Below are positions 42,023 to 51,871 of a stretch of DNA of 64,000 bases, in pieces. Source of the stretch: Sphingosinithalassobacter tenebrarum (GTDB taxonomy: Bacteria; Pseudomonadota; Alphaproteobacteria; Sphingomonadales; Sphingomonadaceae); assembly GCF_011057975.1 (NCBI RefSeq), contig NZ_CP049109.1:2697001-2761000 (forward strand), written 5' to 3'. Made by a program: the position numbers and the translations under genes. Each line of letters starts with the position of its first letter. Positions within the stretch are counted from its first letter, which is position 1. The notes under the pieces are model-generated. The model was not told the DNA's origin, did no database searches, and worked only from the letters and a program-made list of their open reading frames with translations.

Positions 42023-43935
42023 TCCTCGGCCTTGTCCACCAGCACCAGCACCGTGCCTTCGCTCACCTGACTGCCGGTTTCGACATTGAGCTCGGCAACC
42101 GTCCCGTCGAACGGCGCAGTGAGGCTGTGTTCCATCTTCATCGCTTCGAGCGTGACGAGCTTCTGCCCGGCGGCGACATTGTCGCCCGCCGCGACATCGA
42201 CGGCGATCACCTTTCCCGGCATCGGCGCGAGGATCGCGCCGTCGGCCGCCGCGCCGCCCGCGCCGCCTTCGTGACGGGCCGGGGCGAAGCGATAGGGCTG
42301 GCCGCCGTCGAACAGCAGGAATGCTTCCTCGCCGGGGATGCGCGATGCCTCGATCAGCCAGGCGTCATCATAGTCGCCGCCGCCGGTGATCGGCACGATG
42401 CGCGTTTCGCCAGGTCCGGCCAGCGCGACTTCGCGACGCGGCGCGGCATTGAGGCGAAAGCCGCTGAAACTGGTCCAGGGCGTGGTTTCGACTTCAAGCG
42501 TGTCGGCACGCTCCATCACGTGCAGCGCGGCGGCGTGCCAGAATTCGTCGGGCGCTTCGGGCGCCGGGATCAGCGTTTCGCCCGCATCGGCGATGAAACC
42601 GGTGGTGACGTCACCGCTGCGGAACGCATCGCTGTCGAGGCAGCGCCACAGGAAGCCGGCATTGGTCTTCACCGGCCAGGCATGGCTCTTGTTGATCATG
42701 TGCTGCAGGTCGTCGATCGCGTCCGCACGGTTTTCGGCATGGACGATCAGCTTGGCGATCATCGGATCGTAGAAGGGCGAAACGGCGTCGCCCTGCTCCA
42801 CCCCGGTTTCGACGCGGAAGCTGGTGCGCGGCCCTTCGAACAGATGGAGCGCGGCGAGCTTGCCGGTGCTCGGCAGAAAGCCGGTCGCCGGGTCCTCGGC
42901 ATAGAGCCGCGCCTCGATCGCGTGGCCGTGGATCTTGAGCTGTTCCTGCTTGGCCGGGATCGGCTCGCCCGCCGCGATGCGGATCTGCCATTCGACCAGA
43001 TCGACGCCGGTGATTTCCTCGGTCACCGGATGCTCGACCTGAAGCCGCGTGTTCATTTCCATAAACCAGATGCGATCGGCGCGCAGGCCTTCGCTGGCGT
43101 CGGCGATGAATTCGATCGTGCCCGCGCCGACATAATCGACTGCCTTGGCCGCGCGGACGGCGGCGGCGCAGAGCTCCTCGCGCGTTTCGGGGCTCATGCC
43201 CGGCGCGGGGGCCTCCTCGATCACTTTCTGGTGGCGACGCTGGAGCGAGCAATCGCGCTCGAACAAGTGCACGACATTGCCGTGGGTGTCGCCGAAGATC
43301 TGAACCTCGATATGGCGCGGCGAGAGGATGTATTTCTCGATCAGCACGCGATCGTCGCCGAAGGACGACGCGGCCTCGCGCTTGCAGCTTTCGAGTGCGT
43401 CGCGGAAATCACCCGAGGCATCGACGCGGCGCATCCCCTTGCCGCCGCCGCCCGCGACGGCCTTGATCAGCACCGGATAGCCGATCTCGTCGGCCTGTGC
43501 CTTCAAATGATCGGGGTCCTGATTTTCGCCGAGATAGCCGGGCGTGGTCGGCACGCCGGCATCCTGCATCAGCTTCTTGGCGGCGTCCTTGAGGCCCATT
43601 GCGCGGATCGAGGACGGCGTGGCGCCGATCCAGATCAGCCCCGCATCGGCCACGGCCTGCGCGAAATCGGCGTTTTCGGAGAGGAAGCCATAGCCCGGAT
43701 GGATCGCCTGCGCGCCGGTCTGCTTTGCCGCCGCGATGATCTTTTCGCCGACGAGATAGGATTCGCGCGCCGCGGAGGGGCCGATATGCACGGCTTCATC
43801 GGCCATGCGGACATGCCGCGCCTGCGCATCGGCGTCCGAATAGACCGCGACGGTGCGGATGCCCAGCTCGCGCGCGGTGTCGATGATTCGGCAGGCGATT
43901 TCGCCGCGATTGGCGATGAGAAGCGATTCGATCAT
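42019..43935 (-). CDS. mccA: biotin carboxylase subunit, methylcrotonyl-CoA carboxylase alpha type
   Basis: A 638-residue biotin-dependent carboxylase subunit. The biotin carboxylase domain starts LLIANRGEIACRIIDTARE, with ATP-grasp loop AVAGGGGKGMRRV and EMNTRLQVEHPVTE. The C-terminal carrier domain has EAMKMEHS with biotinyl-lysine K600. Leucine-pathway assignment rests on the matching MccB-type subunit at 45407 and isovaleryl-CoA dehydrogenase at 48239; acetyl- or propionyl-CoA carboxylase are alternatives by sequence alone. It ends in the GNAT gene. Confidence 0.92.
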   Translation of the reverse strand: MIESLLIANRGEIACRIIDTARELGIRTVAVYSDADAQARHVRMADEAVHIGPSAARESYLVGEKIIAAAKQTGAQAIHPGYGFLSENADFAQAVADAGLIWIGATPSSIRAMGLKDAAKKLMQDAGVPTTPGYLGENQDPDHLKAQADEIGYPVLIKAVAGGGGKGMRRVDASGDFRDALESCKREAASSFGDDRVLIEKYILSPRHIEVQIFGDTHGNVVHLFERDCSLQRRHQKVIEEAPAPGMSPETREELCAAAVRAAKAVDYVGAGTIEFIADASEGLRADRIWFMEMNTRLQVEHPVTEEITGVDLVEWQIRIAAGEPIPAKQEQLKIHGHAIEARLYAEDPATGFLPSTGKLAALHLFEGPRTSFRVETGVEQGDAVSPFYDPMIAKLIVHAENRADAIDDLQHMINKSHAWPVKTNAGFLWRCLDSDAFRSGDVTTGFIADAGETLIPAPEAPDEFWHAAALHVMERADTLEVETTPWTSFSGFRLNAAPRREVALAGPGETRIVPITGGGDYDDAWLIEASRIPGEEAFLLFDGGQPYRFAPARHEGGAGGAAADGAILAPMPGKVIAVDVAAGDNVAAGQKLVTLEAMKMEHSLTAPFDGTVAELNVETGSQVSEGTVLVLVDKAEE

Positions 43936-44098
43936 GCGCGGCCTCCCTTGCAGGCGCCAAAGGAGACAAAAGAGACACCACGTCCCCCCTCCCCTTCGCT
44001 CCCCGAAACGTGGCCGATGGTGCGGGCGCGAGGCGAAGGGGCTGCGGTCTGGCGCATGGCGACGAGTCTAGGCACAGAAAATCCTACATTTAAAGGGG

Positions 44099-44410
44099 TC
44101 ACGGGTGGCGCTCCGGGAATCCGTGGCGCGCGTGGAGCGCGGCGAGCAGCGCTTCGATATCGTTGGCGAAGCCGCCCTCGGCAAAGAGGAGCGCGGGGCA
44201 GTCCTGATATTCCTCGCCAAGCGCATCGACCAATGGCTGACGCGGACGCGGCCAGGCGACGCGGACGACATCGATATTGGCGGCGCGATCCGGGAAGGCG
44301 GCGAGCAGCCCCTCCACGGTGATGCAATCCTTGCAATAGAAGCGCCGCTCCCCGCCATAGGCCGGGTCGGGCCAGTCATTGTCGAGCAGGAAGAGCGTGT
44401 CGCGCGTCAT
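44099..44410 (-). CDS. DUF3088-like small protein
   Basis: A 103-residue protein. The FYCKDCITVEGLLAAFPD segment has a CXXC-like pair reminiscent of a thioredoxin-fold active site, and LGEEYQDCPALLF follows. It resembles DUF3088 proteins. The ATG overlaps the next upstream gene by four bases (ATGA). The function is unknown; a redox or glutathione-type fold is possible. Confidence 0.75.
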   Translation of the reverse strand: MTRDTLFLLDNDWPDPAYGGERRFYCKDCITVEGLLAAFPDRAANIDVVRVAWPRPRQPLVDALGEEYQDCPALLFAEGGFANDIEALLAALHARHGFPERHP

Positions 44411-44892
44411 TGGCCGCAATCGGTCCTGCGCGTCGAATAGGTCAGGTCGGCGATCTTCCATTCGCCGTCCTGCCGGACGAGGCTGAAATGGTCGACGCCG
44501 CAATGGCTGAACTGCCCGTTGAGATGGAAGGTGTAGAAGCCCCAGACCATCGCGATGTCGCCGTCAATCTCGACAGCGGGATTGGGCATCCGCTCGAGGA
44601 AATTTCCGGTCGCGCCTTCGAGCCGCCCGAGCCAGTCGGCGAAGGTCAGGCGGTGGACGGCATGGCTGCCATCGGGAAGCGACTCCGCAATGGTGATCGT
44701 AGCGCCGTCGAGGATGTGCGGGCGGATCTGCTCGGGGTCATGCGCGGCAAGCCCGGCGAACACCGCATCGACGGGCGCAAGAACGGCCTGAATGTCGTTC
44801 GCCGGCGCGGCGACTTGCGCGGGCGGAAGGCCGTTGTCCTGCGCGAAGGCGGGCGTGGCGAGGAGGAGCAGGGGGAGAAGAAGGTGGCGCAT
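44407..44892 (-). CDS. secreted SnoaL/NTF2-like protein
   Basis: A 161-residue protein with a clear signal peptide (MRHLLLPLLLLATPAFAQ). The mature part has the cone-shaped NTF2-like fold pattern: AVDAVFAGLAAHD helix, then DGDIAMVWGFYTFHL and HFSLVRQDGEWKIADLTYS strands. Such proteins may bind small ligands or act as isomerases. It starts directly at the DUF4262 gene stop. Confidence 0.8.
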   Translation of the reverse strand: MRHLLLPLLLLATPAFAQDNGLPPAQVAAPANDIQAVLAPVDAVFAGLAAHDPEQIRPHILDGATITIAESLPDGSHAVHRLTFADWLGRLEGATGNFLERMPNPAVEIDGDIAMVWGFYTFHLNGQFSHCGVDHFSLVRQDGEWKIADLTYSTRRTDCGQ

Positions 44893-45402
44893 TCAGGACC
44901 TCCCGAATAAATGAAATCGACGCTTCTTGCGGTAGATGGGATTCAAGGGCGTCTGTTCGGCAACAACGCCCTCGTCACAACCGGGATCACCGGGGAAAAG
45001 CCCCTCCAGATCGGGCCAGAACAACTGTAGCCGCTGCATATCCTGGGTTTGCCCTGTCTTGCGAGCGAACCGGATGGCCCCGCCGAAATACTGGTCGGCG
45101 ATGTCCGCGCCATCGCGGCACAGCACGTCATATCCCTCGAGCACTTCCGTGAGACGCATTCCCGAATGCGGCGCCACCCCTTTGTCACGACATTCGCGAA
45201 CCGCATCATTGATTATCGCGGCGCGCAACTCGCTTCCCATTCCGAACACGATCAGCTCCGGCCAACCGAAACTGTGCGCAAGACCGATCGAATAGGAGAA
45301 CCATTCCTGCGGATCGTCACTATCGACGCGCGGCGCGACCGACAGGACCGCCCAGCCGCATCGCTCGACTGTCTCATCGATCCAGTCCCGGACGTCCGCC
45401 AC
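44893..45402 (-). CDS. DUF4262 domain protein
   Basis: A 169-residue cytosolic protein. EWFSYSIGLAHSFGWPELIVFGM is the hallmark of DUF4262. The GTG start at 45402 lies 5 bases inside the intergenic gap after the MccB stop; upstream codons in the frame are shared with mccB and unlikely. Co-transcribed with mccB by position. The function is unknown. Confidence 0.8.
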   Translation of the reverse strand: MADVRDWIDETVERCGWAVLSVAPRVDSDDPQEWFSYSIGLAHSFGWPELIVFGMGSELRAAIINDAVRECRDKGVAPHSGMRLTEVLEGYDVLCRDGADIADQYFGGAIRFARKTGQTQDMQRLQLFWPDLEGLFPGDPGCDEGVVAEQTPLNPIYRKKRRFHLFGRS

Positions 45403-45406
45403 AGCG

Positions 45407-47008
45407 TCACATCCGAAACACGCCGAACGCCGGGCGTTCGGGGATCGGCGCTTCGAGCGATGCCGCCAGCGCCAGCCCCAGCACTTCGCGGGTCTGCGCG
45501 GGATCGATGATGCCGTCGTCCCAAAGGCGCGCGGTGGCGTGCCAGGGATTGCCCTCTTCCTCATATTTCTGACGGACCGGCTCCTTGAAGGCCTCGGCTT
45601 CCTCGGGCGACCATTTGTTGGCGTCGCGGTGGACCGTCGCGAGCACGCTCGCTGCCTGTTCGCCGCCCATCACGCTGATCCGGCTGTTGGGCCAGGTGAA
45701 GAGGAAGCGCGGGGCATAGGCGCGGCCGCACATGCCGTAATTGCCCGCGCCGAAACTGCCGCCGATCAGGACGGTGATCTTGGGCACGGTCGCAGTGGCG
45801 ACCGCGGTCACCAGCTTGGCGCCATGCTTGGCGATGCCTTCGGCTTCGTAGCGGCCGCCGACCATGAAGCCGGAGATATTCTGGAGGAACAGCAAGGGGA
45901 TGCGGCGCTGGCAGCACAATTCGATGAAGTGTGCGCCCTTGACCGCGCTTTCGCTGAACAACACGCCGTTATTGGCGATGATCCCGACCGGCTGGCCCAT
46001 GACATGCGCGAAGCCGCAGACGAGGCTGGTGCCGTAGAGCGACTTGAATTCGTGAAACTCGCTGCCGTCGACCAGCCGCGCGATCACTTCATGCACGTCA
46101 TAGGGCGCACGCACGTCCTGCGGGATGATGCCGTAGAGTTCCTCGGGATCATATTTGGGCGCGCGCGGCTCGGCGAGATTGACCTGCGGGTCGTGCGGCG
46201 GGGCGAGCGTCGAGACGATGTCGCGGACGATCGTCAGCGCATGTTCGTCATTTTCGGCGACATGATCGACCACGCCCGATTTGCGGCCGTGCAGGTCGCC
46301 CCCGCCCAGATCCTCGGCCGAAATGACTTCGCCCGTCGCGGCCTTCACCAGCGGCGGGCCGGCGAGGAAGATCGTGCCTTGTTCGCGCACGATCACGGTT
46401 TCGTCGGACATGGCGGGGACATAGGCGCCGCCCGCGGTGCAGCTTCCCATGACGCAGGCGATCTGCGGGATGCCGAGCGCGGACATATTCGCCTGATTGA
46501 AGAAGATGCGGCCGAAATGGTCCTTGTCGGGGAAGACCTCCGCCTGATGCGGCAGGTTCGCGCCGCCGCTGTCGACCAGATAGATGCACGGCAAGCGGTT
46601 CTGCTCGGCGATTTCCTGCGCGCGCAGATGCTTCTTCACCGTCATCGGATAGTAAGTGCCGCCCTTCACCGTGGCATCATTGCACACGATCATGCACTGG
46701 CGGCCCGAGACGCGGCCGATGCCCGCGATCATCCCCGCGCCGGGGACTTCGCCGTCATACATGTCGCACGCGGCGAGCTGGCCGATTTCGAGAAAGGGCG
46801 AGCCGGGGTCGAGCAGCCGCTCGACGCGGTCGCGGGGCAGCAGCTTGCCGCGCGAGACGTGGCGCTCGCGCGATTTCTCGCTGCCGCCAAGCGCGGCCTG
46901 CGCGACATCGGCGCGCAATTTTTCGACGAGCGCGCGGTTATGCGCGGCATTGGTGCGGAACTGGTCGCCGTCCGTCTGGACCTGCGTGGATAGAACAGGT
47001 GCGGTCAT
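45407..47008 (-). CDS. mccB: methylcrotonyl-CoA carboxylase carboxyltransferase subunit
   Basis: A 533-residue carboxyltransferase. The beta-subunit signature is [19 protein letters not shown], with [13 protein letters not shown] and [15 protein letters not shown] in the two crotonase-like halves. These are typical of MCC beta rather than propionyl-CoA carboxylase. It should pair with the biotin subunit at 42019 and act after isovaleryl-CoA dehydrogenase. The ATG at 47008 agrees with family length. Confidence 0.93.
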   Translation of the reverse strand: MTAPVLSTQVQTDGDQFRTNAAHNRALVEKLRADVAQAALGGSEKSRERHVSRGKLLPRDRVERLLDPGSPFLEIGQLAACDMYDGEVPGAGMIAGIGRVSGRQCMIVCNDATVKGGTYYPMTVKKHLRAQEIAEQNRLPCIYLVDSGGANLPHQAEVFPDKDHFGRIFFNQANMSALGIPQIACVMGSCTAGGAYVPAMSDETVIVREQGTIFLAGPPLVKAATGEVISAEDLGGGDLHGRKSGVVDHVAENDEHALTIVRDIVSTLAPPHDPQVNLAEPRAPKYDPEELYGIIPQDVRAPYDVHEVIARLVDGSEFHEFKSLYGTSLVCGFAHVMGQPVGIIANNGVLFSESAVKGAHFIELCCQRRIPLLFLQNISGFMVGGRYEAEGIAKHGAKLVTAVATATVPKITVLIGGSFGAGNYGMCGRAYAPRFLFTWPNSRISVMGGEQAASVLATVHRDANKWSPEEAEAFKEPVRQKYEEEGNPWHATARLWDDGIIDPAQTREVLGLALAASLEAPIPERPAFGVFRM

Positions 47009-47081
47009 GCATGTGGCGCTAGACCAGCTTGGCCGCGAAACCAACCATGCGCGGTGAAATTCGCCGCGGCGACCGATTGGA

Positions 47082-47118
47082 GTGGGCGGGCGCGGTCGAT
47101 CGGCCGCGCCCGCCCCAC
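47082..47118 (-). terminator. GC-rich hairpin after the esterase gene
   Basis: GTGGGCGGGCGCGG and CCGCGCCCGCCCCAC form a 14-bp stem with one bulge and an eight-base loop, immediately past the esterase stop codon. There is no T-run on either side, so it is a candidate terminator or mRNA end-stabiliser rather than a classical intrinsic one. Confidence 0.5.
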
Positions 47119-47119
47119 C

Positions 47120-48130
47120 CTATTGCTGGTCGAGATGCTGCTGGAAAAAGGGCAGCAGTTTTTCGCGGAACCGCACCGGCAGGCGATTCATGTGATCACC
47201 CTGATAGACTTCCCAGTCATGCGCGAGCCCGAAGCGCGTCATCGCCTCATGCATCGCGACGATGCCGTCGATCAGGAAATCGCTGTCGCCCACTTCCATC
47301 CCGATCGCTTCCATACGCGCCAGCGCAGGCAGATATTGGGGGAGCATCACTTCGGGCGCATTGGCAGCGAGCCGGCCGACGACGATCGGGTCCACGGTCC
47401 CGTCCTCTTGCGCGCCGGTATCAAAGAAGAAGGGCGGCTTGTCCGGCGCGGGCGACCAGGCGGCAAACGAAGCCAGTGCGGCACGCAGAAAAAAGGGCGC
47501 GTTGTCCGCCTGTTCGGGCGTGACCTGCGCCAGTTGCGCGGCCTGTTCGCCGGTGATCGGCGTCGGCGCGGTGCAACAGGGGCTCATGGCATACAGGCTG
47601 GAGAACAGGTCGGGATATTTCATGCCGAGCTTGAGCGTACCGTATCCGCCCATCGAATGCCCGGCGAGGCCTCGGCTTTCGCGCGTCGCAATCGTGCGGT
47701 AGTGCGAGTCGACATAGGCGATCAGGTCCCGCGTCACGAAGCCTTCGAAATCGCCCGTCGTCGGCGAGGTGGAATACATCGATCCGCCGTGCCGCGTATA
47801 GCTGTCCGGGAAGACCAGAATCAGCTCCGGCCCTTCGGCCATCACTGCCTTCGCGGCTTCCAGCGCCTCGCCGCGCTCGACATAGGTGGCGGCATGTGCC
47901 GTGAAGCCGTGGAGGAAATAGACGACCGGATACCGGCGCTCGGGCGCGCTGTCATAGCCCGGCGGGAGCAGCACGAACACCTCGCGGTCGGCGCTGTTGC
48001 CTTCCAGATTGCCTTCGATCGCAGGCGAATGGACCGAAATCTGCTCGATCGTCTGCGCGATGGCGCCGCCGCCGGACAGGGATAGCAGCATCGCGGCAAT
48101 TGCCGCCACTTGTCTTCGGAAATAGCGCAT
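47120..48130 (-). CDS. secreted esterase-D-type alpha/beta hydrolase
   Basis: A 336-residue protein with an N-terminal signal peptide (ending GGGAIAQ). The fold is the esterase D/mycolyltransferase type (PF00756): YPVVYFLHGFTAHAATY, the nucleophile elbow GLAGHSMGGYGTLK, and the late histidine in YQGDHMNR. It likely cleaves esters in the periplasm. It is inserted between the isovaleryl-CoA dehydrogenase and carboxylase genes, so its role in that pathway is unproven. Confidence 0.87.
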   Translation of the reverse strand: MRYFRRQVAAIAAMLLSLSGGGAIAQTIEQISVHSPAIEGNLEGNSADREVFVLLPPGYDSAPERRYPVVYFLHGFTAHAATYVERGEALEAAKAVMAEGPELILVFPDSYTRHGGSMYSTSPTTGDFEGFVTRDLIAYVDSHYRTIATRESRGLAGHSMGGYGTLKLGMKYPDLFSSLYAMSPCCTAPTPITGEQAAQLAQVTPEQADNAPFFLRAALASFAAWSPAPDKPPFFFDTGAQEDGTVDPIVVGRLAANAPEVMLPQYLPALARMEAIGMEVGDSDFLIDGIVAMHEAMTRFGLAHDWEVYQGDHMNRLPVRFREKLLPFFQQHLDQQ

Positions 48131-48238
48131 CTTTGCTCGAAACCTCCTGCTTGCCGCGCGCGGGCGGAAACGCTCCGGCCCGGCTAGATCGCCACTGTTA
48201 CGGCAAAAAGAACGCAGTCGAAACGATTGCCGCGTCGC

Positions 48239-49381
48239 TTAGCCTCCGACGAGCTGTCGCCCGATCAGCATGCGGCGGATTTCGTTGGTGCCCGCGCCGA
48301 TATCGAGGAGTTTGGCGTCGCGCAGGAAGCGCTCGACCGGCCAGTCCTTGGTATAGCCCGCGCCGCCCAGCGCCTGCACCGCCTCACCCGCGACGCGGAA
48401 GGCATTTTCGGAGGCGAGCAGGATCGCGCCGGCCGCGTCGTGCCGCGTCGTCTGCCCGGCGTCACAGGCGCGCGCAACGGCATAGACATAGGCGCGCGCC
48501 GAATTGAGCGCGACATACATGTCGGCGATCTTCGCCTGGATGAGCTGGAAGCTGCCGATTGGCTTGCCGAATTGCTGGCGCTCGCGGACATAGGGCAGGA
48601 CGACATCGAGGCATGCCTGCATCACGCCGATCTGGATGCCCGCCAGCACGGTGCGTTCATAGTCGAGCCCGCTCATCAGGATGCCCACGCCGCCGCCTAC
48701 CGGGCCCATGATATTGGCATCGGGCACTTCGCAATCGTCGAACACCAGCTCGCTGGTCGGCGACCCGCGCATGCCCATCTTGTCGATCTTCTGACCGATG
48801 GAAAAGCCGGGCATGTCCTTTTCGACCAGGAAGGTGGTGATGCCGCGCCCGCCCTCGCCCGTCTTGGCATAGACGACCAGCGTGTCGGCATAGGGAGCGT
48901 TGGTGATCCAGAACTTGGTGCCGTTGAGCAGATAGCCGCCATCGGTCTTCTCGGCGCGCAGTTTCATGCCCACCACGTCCGATCCGGCGTTGGTTTCGGA
49001 CATTGCGAGACTGCCGACATGTTCACCGGAAATCAGCCTGGGCAAATATTTCGCCTTTTGCTCGGGGCTGGCCCAGCGACGAATCTGATTGATGCAGAGA
49101 TTGGAATGCGCGCCGTAGCTGAGCCCGATCGAGGCCGAGGCGCGACTGACTTCCTCGACCGCCACGACATGTTCGAGATAGCCGAGGCCAAGTCCTCCGT
49201 CGCTTTCCTCGACAGTGATGCCGTGCAGGCCGAGCGCGCCCATTTCGGGCCACAGGTCACGAGGAAACCAGTCCTCGTCGTCGATTTTGGAAGCCAGCGG
49301 GGCAATGCGATCCGCGGCGAAGCGTGCCGTGCTCTCGCGGATCATGTCGGCGGTTTCGCCGAGCGCGAAATCGAAATTCAT
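48239..49381 (-). CDS. ivd: isovaleryl-CoA dehydrogenase
   Basis: A 380-residue acyl-CoA dehydrogenase. The FAD contacts are in AMSETNAGSD and WITNAPYAD. The catalytic glutamate is E242 in GLDYERTVLA, the position used by isovaleryl-CoA dehydrogenases rather than the C-terminal one of other family members. It carries out the third step of leucine breakdown, feeding the carboxylase encoded at 45407/42019. Confidence 0.93.
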   Translation of the reverse strand: MNFDFALGETADMIRESTARFAADRIAPLASKIDDEDWFPRDLWPEMGALGLHGITVEESDGGLGLGYLEHVVAVEEVSRASASIGLSYGAHSNLCINQIRRWASPEQKAKYLPRLISGEHVGSLAMSETNAGSDVVGMKLRAEKTDGGYLLNGTKFWITNAPYADTLVVYAKTGEGGRGITTFLVEKDMPGFSIGQKIDKMGMRGSPTSELVFDDCEVPDANIMGPVGGGVGILMSGLDYERTVLAGIQIGVMQACLDVVLPYVRERQQFGKPIGSFQLIQAKIADMYVALNSARAYVYAVARACDAGQTTRHDAAGAILLASENAFRVAGEAVQALGGAGYTKDWPVERFLRDAKLLDIGAGTNEIRRMLIGRQLVGG

Positions 49382-49465
49382 TCAGTCTCTCCTTGCGGCC
49401 CGTCTAGTATCAGAAGGGCCGCAAGCGAAACCGAAAAGCGTCCGTTCAGACGCGAACGCGCTTCG

Positions 49466-49594
49466 TCAGAGAAGCACGATGGCGAGCAATGCCCAGAAAA
49501 GCAGCGAAATGCCGACCGCGACCATGATCCCGAACATGGGGGGCGGATTTTCCCCCGTGACGGGGGAGCTGTTATATTCAATCCCTTCCATCAT
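49466..49594 (-). CDS. small single-helix membrane protein
   Basis: A 42-residue protein with a polar N-terminus (MMEGIEYNSSPVTGENPPP) and a C-terminal hydrophobic helix to the end. GGGAG lies eight bases before the ATG. A longer frame to 49657 exists but lacks a ribosome site. It resembles short inner-membrane proteins annotated only as hypothetical. Confidence 0.6.
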   Translation of the reverse strand: MMEGIEYNSSPVTGENPPPMFGIMVAVGISLLFWALLAIVLL

Positions 49595-49896
49595 CTTCTC
49601 CCATATCGCGACCGCTTTCGGTCTGAAGCCGAACGACCCGTCCGCGACGGTTAACAAACAAGGTGATGCCTGAAAGCCTCACTCGCCCGGAGGCAAAGCC
49701 AGATACCAAAAAGCATCAACTGTCATATTAACGCAACGCGGCACAAAAGTCTCCATCCGCCAAAAGAAAAATCGAGCAAAGGCAAGAGCTTTTCGCAGTT
49801 GCGGAAACTTCTCGAGCCGAAGCTGAGTTTGCTTGGACGAAACAGGGTTTCAGGAGAGTGCAGTTGCAACATGGAGCGTGCAATGCGAGGAATTAC
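49595..49896. other. AT-richer gene-free stretch
   Basis: About 300 bp between the 42-residue membrane protein and the ferredoxin, with clearly lower GC than its flanks and A-rich runs near 49705-49770. It must hold the promoter of the small membrane gene. I see no RNA gene, no repeat of families A-D and no convincing open frame. Confidence 0.4.
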
Positions 49897-50214
49897 TTAG
49901 TCCTCTTCGGCAATCGTGACCTTCATGCCGTCGAGCGCGGGGCCGAATCGAAGCTGGCAGGAAAGGCGCGAGCGCGAATCGCGATGCTCGGAACTGTCGA
50001 GCAGGTCATTCTCGTCCTCGCTCATTTCCGGCAGCTTTTCGGCAAAGGCGGGATCGACATGGACATGGCAGGTCGCGCAGCTGCAGCAGCCGCCGCACAG
50101 GGCCAGCAAGTCGTCGAAACCGGCGTCCCGGATGACTTCCATCACCGTCAGGCCTTCATCGGCCTCCACCTGATGTTCGGCACCGTCGCGATCGACGACG
50201 ATCAGATGCGGCAT
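49897..50214 (-). CDS. 2Fe-2S ferredoxin
   Basis: A 105-residue adrenodoxin-type ferredoxin. C40, C46, C49 and C86 ligate the cluster in [14 protein letters not shown] and RLSCQL; two extra cysteines (C43, C44) lie inside the loop. Spacing equals that of the ferredoxin at 7009. GAGGAA is before the ATG. It follows the Rieske oxygenase gene by 150 bp on the same strand and is a candidate electron donor to it. Confidence 0.92.
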   Translation of the reverse strand: MPHLIVVDRDGAEHQVEADEGLTVMEVIRDAGFDDLLALCGGCCSCATCHVHVDPAFAEKLPEMSEDENDLLDSSEHRDSRSRLSCQLRFGPALDGMKVTIAEED

Positions 50215-50364
50215 GAAAACTTCCTCTGACTGATAAGAAACGAAAGGCTCCGGGAGCGGAGGATTAGCCTTGCGCCGGAACACGACGCAAGTCTGATCGA
50301 CGCGGTTGCACCAAACGTCGCCCGGAAACAAGGCCGGGCGACGAACGCCGATGTCCTGGATCGG

Positions 50365-51705
50365 TCAGGCGATGGGCTCGGGCGCGCCGGTTCCCATATA
50401 TTCGGCCAGCATGCGATGGAAATTGGTGACGCCGCGCTCCTGAAACGGATTGGGGCGTGCGCCGGGGAAACCACGCGACTTGATGCCCTGCTGCACCGCT
50501 TCCATGTTCGCGAAATCCTGGCACAGCACCTTGCGCCAGCGCTCTTCCTGCTCCTGGTCGACATAGACGTTTTCGGGTTTGGGCTCCTCGCCTTCGGGAA
50601 ACCGTTCGATCACATAGACTTCGAAGATGCAGCTGTTCGGATTGGCGCCGTCGGGCCGCGCGCGATAGCAGAGCGCGAAGGTCGGGCCCTGAATGATCAC
50701 GCTGTTGGGGAAAAGGTGCCACACCGTTCCCGCCTTGGCGAAATGTTCGGGCGGGATTTTCGGCCATTCGACGCCGCGTTCGGCATCGTCCTTCATTGCC
50801 GACATCATCATATGCGCCGAAACCTGCTGCGCGGGCGTATCCTCGGGCAGTTCGTCGACCAGCCGCTGCGCGGCATCGACGATCGTCTTTGTGGTCGTGG
50901 CGTTCACTTCCTCCCAGAGCTGCGCGATCGTTTCGGCAAGCGCGACGCGCATGTCGATATCGTCGGCGCTGATCCCGCCCGATGCGCCGCCGAAGCCTTT
51001 CTTCGCGGCCGGACCGAATACGCTGTGCGGGCCATGCGCCTCGCTCCAGGTCGATTTCGCGCCGTATTTGGTGAGCTGCGGATGCGTGCCGGGAACGTGA
51101 TACCCCTCGACAAATGCCTCCATCGCGACTTTCCAGTTGCACGGGAATTTGAGCCACTGGCGCCAGCGATAGCGCATCTTGCCGAGTTCGAACGGGTCGA
51201 GCATGTCGGCGGCATGGCCGAGCCATTCGCGCAGCGGCCCGGCTTCGGGATCCATGTTGATGAACACCCAGCCGCCCCATGTATCGACCTGCACCTGCTG
51301 CATGCGCAGATTTTCATCGGTCAGCGCGCCTTCCCACTCCTCGCGCATCAGGCAGTCGACATTCTCGCCCTGCAGATTCCATTTCCAGCCGTGGAACTTG
51401 CAGACGAATTTCTTGGTATGGCCGCAGCCTTCGGTCAGCCGGCGGCCGCGATGCAGGCAGACATTGTAATAGGCGGCGATGCGATCCTCCGCGACGCGCG
51501 CGACGATGATCGATTCGTCCATGATGTCGTAAGTGACATAATCGCCGACCTTCGGGATTTCCTCTTCACGGCAGGCGATCTGCCACACCTTACCCCACAG
51601 ACGCTCATCCTCGGCGCGCGCATATTCGGGCGAGGTATAGGCTTCGACGCCGATCCGCACCGGGCGGTCGGTGATCGGGCGTTCGGCTTCGCGCATCACG
51701 TTCAT
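50365..51705 (-). CDS. Rieske-type ring-hydroxylating oxygenase alpha subunit
   Basis: A 446-residue terminal oxygenase. The Rieske 2Fe-2S site is C83-X-H85...C102-X2-H105 (NVCLHRGRR, CKFHGW). The mononuclear iron ligands are H203 and H208 in EGYHVPGTHPQ, with the third carboxylate further on. It belongs to the alpha-only oxygenases that hydroxylate or demethylate aromatic or polycyclic compounds. A ferredoxin lies downstream; no beta subunit or reductase is here. The substrate cannot be predicted. Confidence 0.92.
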   Translation of the reverse strand: MNVMREAERPITDRPVRIGVEAYTSPEYARAEDERLWGKVWQIACREEEIPKVGDYVTYDIMDESIIVARVAEDRIAAYYNVCLHRGRRLTEGCGHTKKFVCKFHGWKWNLQGENVDCLMREEWEGALTDENLRMQQVQVDTWGGWVFINMDPEAGPLREWLGHAADMLDPFELGKMRYRWRQWLKFPCNWKVAMEAFVEGYHVPGTHPQLTKYGAKSTWSEAHGPHSVFGPAAKKGFGGASGGISADDIDMRVALAETIAQLWEEVNATTTKTIVDAAQRLVDELPEDTPAQQVSAHMMMSAMKDDAERGVEWPKIPPEHFAKAGTVWHLFPNSVIIQGPTFALCYRARPDGANPNSCIFEVYVIERFPEGEEPKPENVYVDQEQEERWRKVLCQDFANMEAVQQGIKSRGFPGARPNPFQERGVTNFHRMLAEYMGTGAPEPIA

Positions 51706-51871
51706 GGGGAATCTCTCTCGCTGGGCATGTCTTTGGTCTTTACCGCGAACCTATTGCGCGCGGCTCCCGGGGGAAAGCACGTCTCAGCGATATTATCTGC
51801 CTGTGCATGCAATGGCCGCGCAGCCGGCCTTACGCCTTTACGGACGCAGGCGGCCTGCCTATTCGACTGGC

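Noticed and set aside
41950..44322. A 790-codon open frame on the plus strand
   Set aside because: It is antisense to the biotin carboxylase subunit, which has all its motifs and the biotin lysine. The plus frame has no domain and low-complexity composition.
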